Source: Mytilus edulis (taxonomy: Eukaryota > Mollusca > Bivalvia > Mytilida > Mytilidae). From it: a stretch of 64,000 nt of DNA. Positions 23,115-34,229 of this stretch are shown piece after piece. The notes beneath the pieces are model-generated. The model saw only the letters and a list, made by a program, of their open reading frames with translations. It did not search any database and was not told the DNA's origin. The translations under genes and the position numbers were made by a program. The stretch is from NCBI RefSeq assembly GCF_963676685.1, contig NC_092350.1:4887486-4951485 (forward strand), in the 5' to 3' direction. The first letter of the stretch is position 1, and every line of letters starts with the position of its first letter.

Positions 23115-26110
23115 TTAGTTCCGATGCAAAGACCTTATCAGTGACTCAATATTAACGCCAAAATATGCAATCTTTAATGACTTGACAACAGTATCGTAAT
23201 TATATCCCTTCTTAATAAGTCTATTCAAAGGTTTTGTAAGTTTCTGAGGTGAATACTGACACCTTTGTGCTTTATAAAGAATATTACCATAAAAAATTGG
23301 ATGTGAAATACCTGAACGTATTAGAAGTCTGCATGTTGAGCTATATTTACGAATGATGTCTTTATACCGATGATAAAATTTAGTAAATGTTTTGACTAGT
23401 TTGTGATATCGAAAACCCTGGTGTAATAATTTTTCAGTAATACATAAATTTCTCTCGTTAAAATCTAAAACATTGTTACATACACGAGCGAATCGTACAA
23501 GTTGAGATATATAAACACCGTAAGATGGTGACAAGGGAACGTCACCATCTAAAAACGGATAATTAACGATAGGAAATGAAAAATCATCCCTTTTATCATA
23601 AATTTTAGTATTCAGCTTTCCATTAGTGATATAGATATCAAGATCGAGAAAAGGGCAGTGGTCATTGTTAGTATTAGCTTTATTTAAAGGAAGTTCAACA
23701 GGATAAATTTCATTAATATACATACTGAAGTCGTCATTATTGAGAGCCAAAATATCATCCAAATATCTAAAAGTATTATTAAATTTGTTTATCAGATGTT
23801 GTTTCGATGGGTCTTTGCTTATTTTTGTCATAAATTGTAACTCATAACAATACAAAAACAGGTCCGCAATAAGTGGTGCACAGTTAGTCCCCATTGGAAT
23901 TCCGATAATCTGACGATATACGGAATCCCCAAAGCGAACAAAAATGTTATCCAGTAAAAATTCAAGGGCATATATAGTATCAAAGCATGTCCAATTAACA
24001 TAGTTTTTTTGTTTATTGCTACTAAAAAATGACCTAAAAGAGTTTGAACATATATATTCACATTCTGATTTTTTGAATGCCCATTTAATTAGGTGTGTGA
24101 ATTTTTTCTTAATGAGAATGTGAGGCAATGTGGTATACAGGGTAGAAAAATCAAAACTTTGAACTGATTCAAAATCATCAATATAAGCATGCAATTTATC
24201 AAGTACTTCCAACGAGTTTTTGACACTCCAAAAGTAATTTATTCCACTATTTTCAAAGGCCTTATTTGAACAATTTATTATCAGGTTTTTAATTGTACCA
24301 AGTGTGCTGGTAAGAAGAATAGACAATTTAGTAGTTGAACAATGGCTTGAAGACGAAATAAATCTATATTTGTAAGGGGTTTTGTGTAGCTTCGGAAGCC
24401 AATACATAGTTGGGACTTTCATTGTATTTGGCTCTGCTTGTAAAGCGGTGGCTAAAAGTTTATGTTTGTTACAGATTTCGTTTTCTGAAAATGGAGTCAG
24501 TTGGAATGTTGGTGAATTGGTGATTTCCTTTTTCAGAACCTCAATGTAAAATTTACGTCAAACAATAATAATATTATTAGCAGCTTTATCTGCCGGGACA
24601 AAAACAAATTCCTTGGCTAGTTCTTTTAGTTTATGTTTGATACGAGAAATAGGTTTATTGTGGTTATAGTTTATAATAAAATGTTCTTTAAAATGTTGAA
24701 TACGTATATCAACTATCTTCATTACTGAATTAAAAAAAGAGTCCAAAGATTGTTTGTCAGCTTTTTCCCGTTTTATCCATTTCATACAGTAAGTATGGAG
24801 TGAGTCGTGGATGATATTACGACACTCATTCCAATTAATAATTGACGGGGGACGATATGTAGGTCCTTTACTGAGGAATGATTTTAACTCTCGGTCTTGA
24901 ACGATGTTAAGATCTCCTGTTATAACATGGGAAATGGGTCCATAAATATATTCGGAATTACTGCAATTACATGAAGTAGGTGTATTTTCACTGATATTAA
25001 CATCTTTACACAATTGACTATAATTAAACACAAATTTCCGGGTAGATTTCTTGTAAATATAACAAATAAGAGGTAGCTCAGTATTGTCAAAATATCCAGG
25101 AATTTGTTCTTTAACAGAATGGTCGTTAAATATACCGGCAATATTTACAAAATCAAAACCTTTATTGACATACTTAATTTTAATAAAATGTTTTTTATGA
25201 TCTTCAGGGCGATCAATTTTGGGAAATAATTTAGAATAACAATATGCCATAATAATTTGAACAATTTCATACTTAGGACTGCTATATGAAATTGTGTTGC
25301 AATCCTCCAAAATTTTATTTAACTTATTAACCGGTAACGAACAGAGTTTTGTTAACAGATAATGTCTGCCGTTGTTTTTTGAAATAGAAATTAGGTCCGA
25401 AATATTGGTATGATTGGCCCGAAATTTTCTTTGATTGCGATTTGTTATACGACCGTGAGAACGTTTTTTACGAACAGTTTTAGAAACTATATCCAAAATG
25501 TTAACGGAATTGGTTCTAGATATATTACCAATTCCCATGATATTATCATTTAGACCGAGAGGGTAAACTGTCTGTAATTTTTTAATCCAATTTAATTCAA
25601 TTATTTTCCGTGATCGTACAAACTTTGAATGCGATTCACCAGGCTGCTTATTTACTACTTCTAAAGGTTAAACTGCTAAATATTTAAAAGGATGGTTGTG
25701 CTTCTTAAGGTGTTGGTAAATGATACTTTTGAATTTATTGGGTCTTTTAAAACGATACAGATGTTCTTGAGTGCGTTTAGATAAATATCGTCCAGTTTCT
25801 CCTACGTACTGAATACCACACCCCGGTTTGTTTCATGTGAGTAAATAAATAATACTGTTTGTTTTTCAAGTTATATCAGTTTCAAAATTTAAAGAAAATG
25901 TGCGACCATTAAACGTGGACCTTACCGTATTGTTGGTGGAAAGACGGGGACATGTAAGTAATTTTTTGGCATAGAAGGGTAACCACGATTTTTATTGTTA
26001 AAAATGTTAGCGATGGTAGTATTTTTAGATAACCGATTTTGAAGATTGAGACGTGTGGATACCCTTTGAACAAGTTTAGTATTTAGTAATTTTCCATTTC
26101 TAAGCTTCAT
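23115..26110 (-). pseudogene. Naiad polyprotein: GIY-YIG endonuclease plus Penelope-type reverse transcriptase
   Basis: The main frame (phase of 25538) runs from about 25985 to TAA at 23115. Endonuclease: IIYLLT, then TGA, NKPGCGIQYVGETGRYL, with HLKKHNHPF behind it. Linker: PTSCNCSNSEYIYGP. RT: FDFSTLYTTLPH (motif A), GIPMGTNCAPLIADLFLY (motif B), FRYLDDIL (motif C, near 23749-23770) and a long C-terminal thumb-like region ending LIRSLHRN. In-frame TGA occurs at 25868-25866, 25835-25833 and 24560-24558. A true nonsense TAA is at 25670-25668 (an expected Gln in AVQPLEVV). The start (MKLRNGKLLNTK, 26110) is in another frame, joined by a frameshift near 25985. The enzyme would nick target DNA and copy its RNA in place. 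Confidence 0.85.
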
Positions 26111-26430
26111 AATTGTTTTGTTAGTGAATTATATAATAAAGGAGCAAAGATTGGCGTCCAGAATATGAACCAGCATACAATAATTGAAGTTATATAAAAT
26201 GGATAAATTTGTTCGGCTAAAAATGTCAAACGCTATCAGTATTAAATAGTAGAATGGGGCTGAATATTGAAATACTACTTTTTGATAAATATTCCTAAAG
26301 TAATGCATTAGAGCAGTTCTCGCTCGGACACACACTCCATAATCTAGTATATTATAAGAGCATAAACCTGAAGCACGGGGAGGCACTCTACTGCCTCCAC
26401 ACGGCACTAAAGACAAACTCTGTAAAAAAT

Positions 26431-26486
26431 AAAATTGAGAATGGAAATGGGGAATGTGTCAAAGAGACAACAACCCGACCAAATAA
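26431..26486 (-). repeat. Pseudo-LTR fragment at the 5' side of the Naiad
   Basis: Repeats the element's own 3' terminal sequence (aaaattgagaatggaaatgg through agagacaacaacccgacc) in the same orientation upstream of the coding part. This is how partial tandem Penelope-like insertions look. Confidence 0.8.
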
Positions 26487-26829
26487 CATATTTGATAGGT
26501 TTACAAATTGTTAACTGCGCATGCTTTTCTGAAAAATTAAATTAAACAAAAATGCCGAACTTAAAGGAAAATTCAAAACTGAGAACCTAAATAAAGTACA
26601 GAATAAAAGCTTAAACACATCAAACGAATGGATAACAACAGTCATATTCATGAAATGTGTTTGAATATTTTTATCCAGTTTGGTTTACTAAGCAATCAAA
26701 CGATTAACCCTTTTCCCTCAATCGTTCGAAAGTGATTTTTAAAATATCTCGAATATTCCGATTTCTTTCAATTGCACAATAACTAACTAAAAAAAGATGC
26801 AAAATCAACAAAAGTTGTGATAGATTATA

Positions 26830-27010
26830 AAAAAGTAAAAGCTTTTCTATCGCAGGAATAGATAAACTTAGCTGTTTTTGGCAAAACTTTAAGAATTTTT
26901 GGTCATCGTTGCTCTTAAACGTTGTACTTTATTTAGCCTTTTAAACTTTGATTCGAGTGTCACTGATGATTCTTTTTAAGACAAAACACGCGTCCGGCGC
27001 AAATAAAAAA
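26830..27010 (+). repeat. Hammerhead-bearing repeat, degenerate copy
   Basis: Same unit as 33970-34225: tggcaaaacttt, a decayed gcgttgctctt, ttgtactttatttagcctttt, gattcgagtgtcactgatga, then gacaaaacacgcgtc. The ribozyme core CTGATGA (26963-26969) is intact, but the conserved GAAA has become AAAA, so self-cleavage is not expected. Confidence 0.75.
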
Positions 27011-27824
27011 AAATCAAACCAAGGGATATTAGGAATTACAATCTATGTTGAATGTTAAATGAAATGAAACTGAACCTCCTACTCGCAAGTTTGAATGAAT
27101 TATGTTTTTTTCAAATATATTTGTATAGTTAATGTAGCTTCACAAGTCTTTTTATTAATGCATTCTTAAATCAAAACATTTGAAAACAATAATTGATACA
27201 CATCTGTTGGTTTGAAAGCCAGTTAAATCATACTTTTTACATAGAATTAACATAAATGTTGCAGGTTTCACAATAACATTTGACCTGATGTATAAATGCA
27301 TGTACATTGGTTAACAAACGTTATATATAGTTACAGTACATGCACTATATATTTTATTGATAGTTCACTTCCGTTCCGTTTTCACTTACCTGTCCATCAG
27401 CGCTCAATGGGCTTTGATATGTCACAGTTTGACGTGAAATAGGTAATTTTATGTTAGCAACATTGCATTACCTCCCCAGTAGCTGTATCGTATGCCCTCA
27501 AGCACGATCAGTGAAATAACAGTCGGTATATCTAAAATTCTGTTGAATTTTTTTTTATGTTGTGCTGTTGTCCCAGTTATATATGGGAGAGTATAAAATA
27601 TAATAAACATTTGCATGTCTTTTACCAGGGTTTTTTTGTGAAATGTAATAAGCTTAAATCCGGTCATTAGTTTTATCTTTTGTATTGCTTTATCTTTTAT
27701 AATCCAACAGTGCTTTAATCTATAACACATTAAACGGAATAGTTCTTTTTCACACAGTTTTGATTCATAGAGATGAAGGGGTATAAATGTAATTGCATCC
27801 TAACGGCCTTCATTTTTTGTTCAT

Positions 27825-27996
27825 AAATAATGCCCTTTTTGAATTATTTTACATTGTCATTTCGGGGCTTTTTATAGCTGACTATAAGGTATTGGCTTTG
27901 CTCATTGTTGAAGGCCGTATAGTTTTTTAATTCCTGTGTCATTTTGGTCTTATGTGGAGAGTTGTCTCATTGGTAAGCATACCACATCTTCTTTAT
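27825..27996 (+). repeat. Family A dispersed repeat
   Basis: Contains ttgaattattttacattgtc, atttcggggctttttatagc, ttgctcattgttgaaggccg and gagagttgtctcattgg with the ending cataccacatcttctt. Confidence 0.8.
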
Positions 27997-28523
27997 ATTA
28001 ATAAGTTATACCGTAATCCAATGTCTGGTCCAAAAGATAATTAACCCAAATAAATATATAAAGACATCTTGTAACATAGAATATTTTGGTTTATACCTTG
28101 GCACCATAAACTGAGTATAAATCCATGACAAAGTCTGTCAAATCAGTCATTGTTGAAACGTGTTCATTTACAAGATTTCTTTCCAGAGAATTTGTATGTT
28201 TAAACAATCTAGAACATAGCTTTGAGTATTTTAGTAAACTTTTTAAAATAAAACAACGAAATTTTTAAACTGGTACGAACACATGACTTTGAACTAAGTG
28301 AACGAGTATCAATATGAAAAAAAGATGACGAAGATATCAAGGGCACATTTCCAACTCCTAATTCAAAGAAAAACTGTCAACTCATGACCAGTATAACACG
28401 ACGAAAAAGGCAATTTATATTTATATTTCGAAAGGTTTAATATGATTAGAAGTATAAAATTAAGAAGATGTATGACCCTCCACTCCCCGAGAGACCAAAT
28501 TACAAAGCAGTTACTAGTAATAG

Positions 28524-29405
28524 CTATAGATCATCGTATTGTCTTTTTTGTAGAAAGAGTTTTTTCACACGCTTTTTCTCTTCAGCATCTATTTTCACGG
28601 ACAGAAAATCAGGACTATCCAACGGCTTCACCTTGTTTTTACCAGATTTATAAATTGTATAAATGTATTGTGGATCTTCAGTTTTCTTTTTCTTTTTTAC
28701 ACAGCATCCGCAACATATTTTAAACATATAGAGAATGAACTGAATTAAATCCATTAATAAGTCAATAAGCTCAAAAATAAAGAATAAACTAAAAGTTATT
28801 GTTAGCCAAGACGAAATATCTAGAATACCTCCTAGATCAATGCCCATGAAAAATGTAAATAAAAACGCACATACATCCAACAATAGCTCGAGAAATTTAA
28901 ATCCCGCACATCGAATTTGAAAGTCACCTTCTGTTTTAGTTCCGTCCAACCAACATGCACATAAAACCAAAATAAAAAACATAAGCAGTAACGCAAAAAT
29001 CTCGCTTATCCAAGAAATATATGCTTCAAGGGACACAATCCCTTTTTCATAAGCTCCTGGAATATTTATATTTTCAGATGCACCAAACACAGTTATTTGG
29101 ATAATATTTGCAGCAACTTTCAACAATACATGAATAAAAAGACGAACAATTAAAATTTTTCCTTTAGTAATATTATTCTTTTTGGTATTATCGTTTGCAC
29201 AGCACCACGTCGGAGAGATTTCAACAGTGCCAATTTTAGTATACTTCTTTCCATTTTTCTTTATAATTTCATTTCTCTTTGAATTTGTATAATGGTTTTC
29301 ATTTTCACTATCTCCTTCGTTTCTTCTTCCATCACAACAAGAACTACAACATTTATCACAACAGTAATACCAATTGTATAAAATATAAAAAGTTAGATCA
29401 TACAT
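28524..29405 (-). CDS. Four-helix membrane protein with cysteine clusters, paralogue 2 (293 aa)
   Basis: Family not recognised. Intronless frame with ATG at 29405. It has the same start as paralogue 1 (MYDLTF), a cysteine patch (CCDKCCSSCC at residues 15-24), then a hydrophilic insert of about 60 residues not present in paralogue 1. Four hydrophobic segments follow, with the shared NIIQITVFGASE, LEAYISWISEI and MGIDLGGILD. A CCGCC cluster comes next, and a basic, K-rich tail ending KRVKKLFLQKRQYDDL. The long basic tail and the insert distinguish it from its neighbour. Upstream DNA of about 400 bp is also related (see findings), so the pair arose by segmental duplication on one strand; the Naiad later or separately lies between them. 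Function unknown. Confidence 0.8.
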   Translation of the reverse strand: MYDLTFYILYNWYYCCDKCCSSCCDGRRNEGDSENENHYTNSKRNEIIKKNGKKYTKIGTVEISPTWCCANDNTKKNNITKGKILIVRLFIHVLLKVAANIIQITVFGASENINIPGAYEKGIVSLEAYISWISEIFALLLMFFILVLCACWLDGTKTEGDFQIRCAGFKFLELLLDVCAFLFTFFMGIDLGGILDISSWLTITFSLFFIFELIDLLMDLIQFILYMFKICCGCCVKKKKKTEDPQYIYTIYKSGKNKVKPLDSPDFLSVKIDAEEKKRVKKLFLQKRQYDDL

Positions 29406-29876
29406 GTCTCCACTGGATATTCGTATATGTCATGAATATTTATAATGCAGCTACCTAACGTAAAGTAATATTACATCAGTTATATCTTAAATCCGATCCA
29501 CAATTTATTTTCCTTCTGTCAGCAAATTATGTATTGATACATACTTTTGAAAAATCGAACTATAATTATACTTTTAAAAAATCGAACTAACTTTTAAATT
29601 CCGAGAATATTGCCTACCCGTACATTATTGAAACATTTAAAATTGAAATTAGATAATGCCTTGTTAAATTTAACAGGGACCTGATTTTATTCATAAAATA
29701 GTTCGAATGTTTTAAATTAAGTGCAGTTTTAAATATGAATAAATGCAAATAACGATAGCATTGTTTCAATGTTATAATCGCTGGAGTAGATTGTGATAAT
29801 AGCTAAAAACTTATTATATAATAGTCCAAAGTTATTGATTATATACTTAATCGATTGAAAATTATATAATATTTTT

Positions 29877-30200
29877 TAACTCACCTGAACAATAGACCTG
29901 ATGAGTTTTTCTTATCATTTGGCGTCTGTCGTCCATCGTTGCCCGTCATCGTGTATAAACGTTTACAAAAATATTCTCCGCTGAAACTCAAATTTAACAA
30001 AACTTGGCCACACTCATCATTTGGGGTATCTAACTAATGTATCCGATGACCGTTCCAGCCACCTAAGATAGCAGACATGGATAAAAATGGAACATAGGGA
30101 GATAATGTAAATTGTGTCTATTATCTTCATAACCGTTATAAATAGAGAAAAACTGACAGGACCACAAATGTTTAGAATGTCGAGCTCTACTATTTGTCCA
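29877..30200 (+). repeat. Diverged single copy of the Helitron-like element head and unit
   Basis: aactcacctgaacaatagac, a tcatttggcgtctgtcgtcc head and tttacaaaaatattctccgc, acttggccacactcatcat and gtatct follow the order of 51813 onward. Only part of one unit is left. Confidence 0.7.
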
Positions 30201-30824
30201 TGAAGGTGAACTGTCAGATGACTTCATATAGGAGCATTTTAAATCTGACACATCCACTGACAATATACGAATCAAGATTAAAAAAAAACTAAAGAAATCA
30301 GACCGTTTGTGGGATGACACCATTTGTAATGTATTTTGACGGTTTTACAATGGCGTTGTCGGTTTGCTTTCGACATACGAGTTTACATATCCCTTTTTAT
30401 GTCTTCCGCCTCTCTTTTGAACCACGAGGGCAGGGATTTAGCATTGCTTAGATGGCAAGGAAAGTATTTTAGTTTACAGAATTATATCTTCCTATTCTGT
30501 AAAGCCCATCTAGACCTTTGGTTGTGATAATTGTAATAAATTAATCTATCAAAAACTAATAATACATGTTGTAAAGAATACGTAGTAAATACTATTCATC
30601 GTTCATTCATGCACTCAAAACTGACAACGTGACATTCCCTGTTCAATATCGGATAGAAGTAATATGACATTTACACTGCATTATATTCATTTTATAAAAT
30701 TATATAAATTATAACCAATGAATTAAGAAAAAATTATATAAACAAAACGTTTTCCATTGGAATATATCTTTATTGTTTGTACGTATCTGTATATTTAAAT
30801 GCAAAATTATGCAACTATATTATG

Positions 30825-31010
30825 CCGTTATAGCTAGCTGTTCGGTGGGAGCCAAGGCTCTGTGATGAAGACCGTACGTTGACATCTAATGGTTTACTTT
30901 TCCAAAATGAAAGAGGGACGAACGAAAATAAACAGACAACGCCATGTCTGACATTAGAACTTGAATGGAGAGTTGTCTCTTTGACACACATACCATATCT
31001 TCTTATATGA
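30825..31010 (+). repeat. Family A' repeat, 3' part
   Basis: gctagctgttcggtgggagc, caaggctctgtgatgaagac, atggtttactttt and gagagttgtctctttgacac, then cataccatatcttctt. A short segment about aaagagggacgaacgaaaat is specific to this copy. Confidence 0.75.
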
Positions 31011-31062
31011 TTTTATATCTACATAAACCAAAAAGTGGTCGACTAGAATAGGATACATCGAA

Positions 31063-33750
31063 ATGAATACCAATTATTACCAAATGCTGCAAATGGACAA
31101 TATGCCGGGTCATCCGGTGGTACAAAATAATTACCTGTTGCCCCCCACAAACAATATAACGGGTGATATCAATCATGACCAGCTGCCACAAACAGGCAAT
31201 ATGACAAACAAAACCAATCATTACACGATGTTACCGACAACAGGCAATATGAAGGGTTATATCACTAGTCAATACAAACAGGTAATATGACGGATGGTAC
31301 TTATAAATGCCAGCTGCCATAAACAGACAATATGACGGACGAACCAATCATTACCAGCTACCACAAAAAAACAAAACGAGGTGATAACAAGCAGCAGACC
31401 AAGCTAACAATTTCGGATACTACCAATAAATATCAGCTGCCTCAAACACACAATTTGACAGGTGATACAAATCATTTCCATTTGCCACAGGCATGCAATA
31501 TGACGGATGATACCAATAATTACCAGCTGATAAAAAACAGAAAATTTGACAAATGACACCAATCAATACAAGCTGCCACAAACAGGCAATATGACGGATG
31601 ATAGCAATCATTACCAGCTGACATAAACAAACAACATGACGGATGATATCAATTATAACCAGCTGACATAAACAGTCAATATGACGGATGATACCAATAA
31701 TTACCAGATGACATAAACAGGCAATATGACAGATGATACCCATCATTACCAGCTGACATTAACAGACAACATGACGGATGATATCAATTCTAACCAGCTG
31801 ACATAAACAGACAATATGACAGATGATAGCAATCATTACCAGCTGACATAAACAGACATGACGGATGATACCAATAATTACCAGATGACATAAACAGGCA
31901 ATATGACAGATGATACCCATCATTACCAGCTGACATTAACAGACAACATGACGGATGATATCAATTATAACCAGCTGACATAAACAGACAATATGACAGA
32001 TGATAGCAATCATTACCAGCTGACATACACAGACATGACGGATGATATCAATTATAACCAGCTGAAATAAACAGGCAATATGACGGATGATAACAATAAT
32101 TACCAGCTGACATAAACAGGCAATATGACGGATGACACCAATCAATACAAGCTGCCACAAACAAGCAATATGACGGATGATACCAATATTATTAGCTGCC
32201 ACAAACACGCAATCTGACGGTTGATGCCAATTACTATTAGCTGTCATAATGGAAATATGACGGATAATACCAATTATTACCAGCTTCCACAAACAGGCAA
32301 TATTAAGGATGATACCAATTATAACCAGCTGACATAAACAGACAATATGACGGATGATACCAATTTTTACCAGCTGACATAAACAGACAATATGACGGAT
32401 GATATCAATTATTACCAGCTGACATAAACAGACAATATGCCGGATGATACAAATTATAACCAGCTGACATTCACAGGCAATATGACGGATGATAGCAATC
32501 ATTACCAGCTGACATAAATAGGCAATAGGAGTGTTGACACGATTTATTAAAAGCTGACATAAACAGGCAATATGACGGATGATACCAATTATTACTAGCT
32601 GCCAAAAACAGGAATTACGACGAATGATGCCAATAATTACCAACTGACATAAACAGATAATATGACAGATGATACCAATAATTACCAGCTGACATAAACA
32701 GACAATATGACGGATGATACAAATTTCAACCAGCTGACATTCATAGGCAATATGACCGATGATAGCAATCATTACCAGCTGACATTAACAGCCAATATGA
32801 CTGGTGATATTAATCATAACCAGCTGACATTCACATGCAATATGACGGATGATATCAATTTTTCCCTGCTGACATAAACAGTCAATATGACGGATGATAT
32901 CAATCATTACCATGTGAAATAAACAGGCAATATGACGGATGATATCAATCATTACATCCGACATAAACAAGCAATATGAAGGATGATATCAATTATTACC
33001 AGCTGACATAAACAGCCAATATGACTGATGATATCAATCATAACCAGCTGACATTCACAGGTAATATGAAGGATAATACCAATTTTTCCCTGCTGACATA
33101 AACAGTCAATATGACGGATGATATCAATCATTACCATGTGAAATAAACAGGCAATATGACGGATGATATCAATCATTACATCTGACATAAACAAGCAATA
33201 TGAAGGATGATATAAATTATTACCAGCTGACATAAACAGCCAATATGACTGATGATATCAATCATAACCAGCTGACATTCACAGGCAATATGACGGATAA
33301 TACCATTTTTTTCCTGCTGACATAAACAGTCAATATGACGGATGATATCAATCATTACCATCTGAAATAAACAGGCGATATGACAGATGATATCAATCAT
33401 TACATCTGACATAAACAAACAATATGAAGGATGATATCAATTATAACCAGCTGACAAAACAGGCAATAAGACGGATAATACCAACTATTACCAGCTGACA
33501 TAAACAGTCAATATGACGGATGATATCAATCATTACCATCTGACATAAACAGGCAATATGACAGATGACATCAATCATTACCAGCTGACATAAGCAGGCA
33601 ATATGAAGGATGATATCATTTATTAGCAACTTTCACAAACAGACAATATGACGGATGTTATCATTATTACCAGCTGTCATAAACAGGCAATATGACAGAT
33701 GATAGCAATCTTTACAAGCTACTATAAACAGGCAATATGACAGATGATAT
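31063..33750. repeat. 45-bp minisatellite, about 58 units
   Basis: Unit consensus around cagctgacataaacaggcaa, tatgacggatgat and accaataattac. The 45-bp period keeps one minus-strand frame open for long runs (up to 278 codons, 15-residue repeats around LVIIGIIRHIACLCQ). In the first units the plus strand is open too (15-residue repeats around LPQTGNMTDDTNNY, from an ATG at 31063). Most later units have TAA in the plus frame (acataa in place of ccacaa). I treat it as a repeat array; coding is not established. Confidence 0.85.
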
Positions 33751-33774
33751 CTGTTTAACTTTTTTGGATTCGAG

Positions 33775-33818
33775 CGTCATTGATGAGTCTTTTGTAGACG
33801 TAACACATGTCTGGCGTA
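33775..33818 (+). ncRNA. Hammerhead ribozyme, degenerate upstream copy
   Basis: Same layout as 34137-34180, but the core reads TTGATGA instead of CTGATGA and GTAA instead of GAAA, so it should be inactive. Confidence 0.65.
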
Positions 33819-34136
33819 TATACAAAATTTAGTCCCGGTATCTATGATGAGTTTATTTACAACCACTGGGTCGTTGCCACTGCTGGTGGAGATTTATTTC
33901 CCTGAGGGTAGCACAAGCCCAGTAGTCAGCACTTTTCGTGCTGACATGAATTATCATTGATATGGTTATATTTATAAATTAACTGTTTACAAAATTTTGA
34001 ATTTTTTGAAATATGAAGGCTTTTCTACCTCAGGCATAGATTACCTTAGCTGTATTTGGCAAAACTTTTAGTTTATGGTCCTCAATGCTCTTCAACTTCG
34101 TACTTTATTTGGCCTTTTTAACTTTTTTGGATTCGA

Positions 34137-34180
34137 GCGTCACTGATGAGTCTTTTGTAGACGAAACGCGCGTCTGGCGT
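34137..34180 (+). ncRNA. Hammerhead ribozyme, type I, with intact core
   Basis: CTGATGA (34143-34149), stem II GTC/GAC around TTTTGTA (34150-34162), GAAA (34163-34166), a minimal stem III (ACGCGCGT) and cleavage site after C34174. Stem I is formed by GCGTCA before the core and TGGCGT after it. All invariant core bases are present. Short stem III is typical of retroelement hammerheads that act as dimers. Confidence 0.75.
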
Positions 34181-34229
34181 ATACACAAAATTTAGTCCTG
34201 TATCTATGATGAGTTTATTTATTATCATC

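Larger units (their letters stand above)
22478..26486 (-). mobile_element. Naiad-type Penelope-like retroelement (N-terminal GIY-YIG, C-terminal RT), possible selenoprotein
   Basis: On the minus strand the order is: pseudo-LTR fragment (26486-26431), 5' leader, N-terminal ORF start (26110), GIY-YIG endonuclease (about 25870-25690), linker with a CNC (CxC) motif near 24960, reverse transcriptase (about 24560-23300), stop at 23115, a SECIS-like hairpin, and a 3' tail ending near 22478. An endonuclease before the RT and a CxC linker define the Naiad branch of Penelope-like elements, in contrast to the canonical C-terminal endonuclease. Published descriptions report Naiads in clams and spiders with in-frame UGA read as selenocysteine; the three TGA codons here match that. 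The copy has at least one frameshift and one TAA, so it is inactive. Confidence 0.85.
33764..34225 (+). repeat. Tandem pair of hammerhead-bearing repeats, 363-bp spacing
   Basis: Two copies of the block tttttggattcgagcgtca, [ct]tgatgagtcttttgtagac, ctggcgtata and caaaatttagtcc, then tctatgatgagtttattta. One copy is at about 33764-33855 and one at about 34124-34225. Between them is a unit body with ctactgggctt-like and ttggcaaaactttta segments. Tandem hammerhead units of a few hundred bp are how retrozymes and some Penelope-type elements are organised. Confidence 0.8.

Noticed and set aside
24558-24560. TGA as an ordinary end of a 326-residue protein
   Set aside because: The same frame continues with RKFYIEVLKKEI and the RT catalytic motifs, and two more TGA codons upstream in the frame also sit on Cys sites. 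Recoding or a replaced Cys explains it better than a true end.
31420-33629. Series of minus-strand proteins with IIRHIACLCQLV-type repeats
   Set aside because: They are frames through a 45-bp minisatellite, with no start context, splice sites or end domains. Kept as a finding about the array, not as genes.
31063-33750. CRISPR-like array
   Set aside because: The 45-bp units are directly adjacent with no unique spacers, and the genome is eukaryotic.
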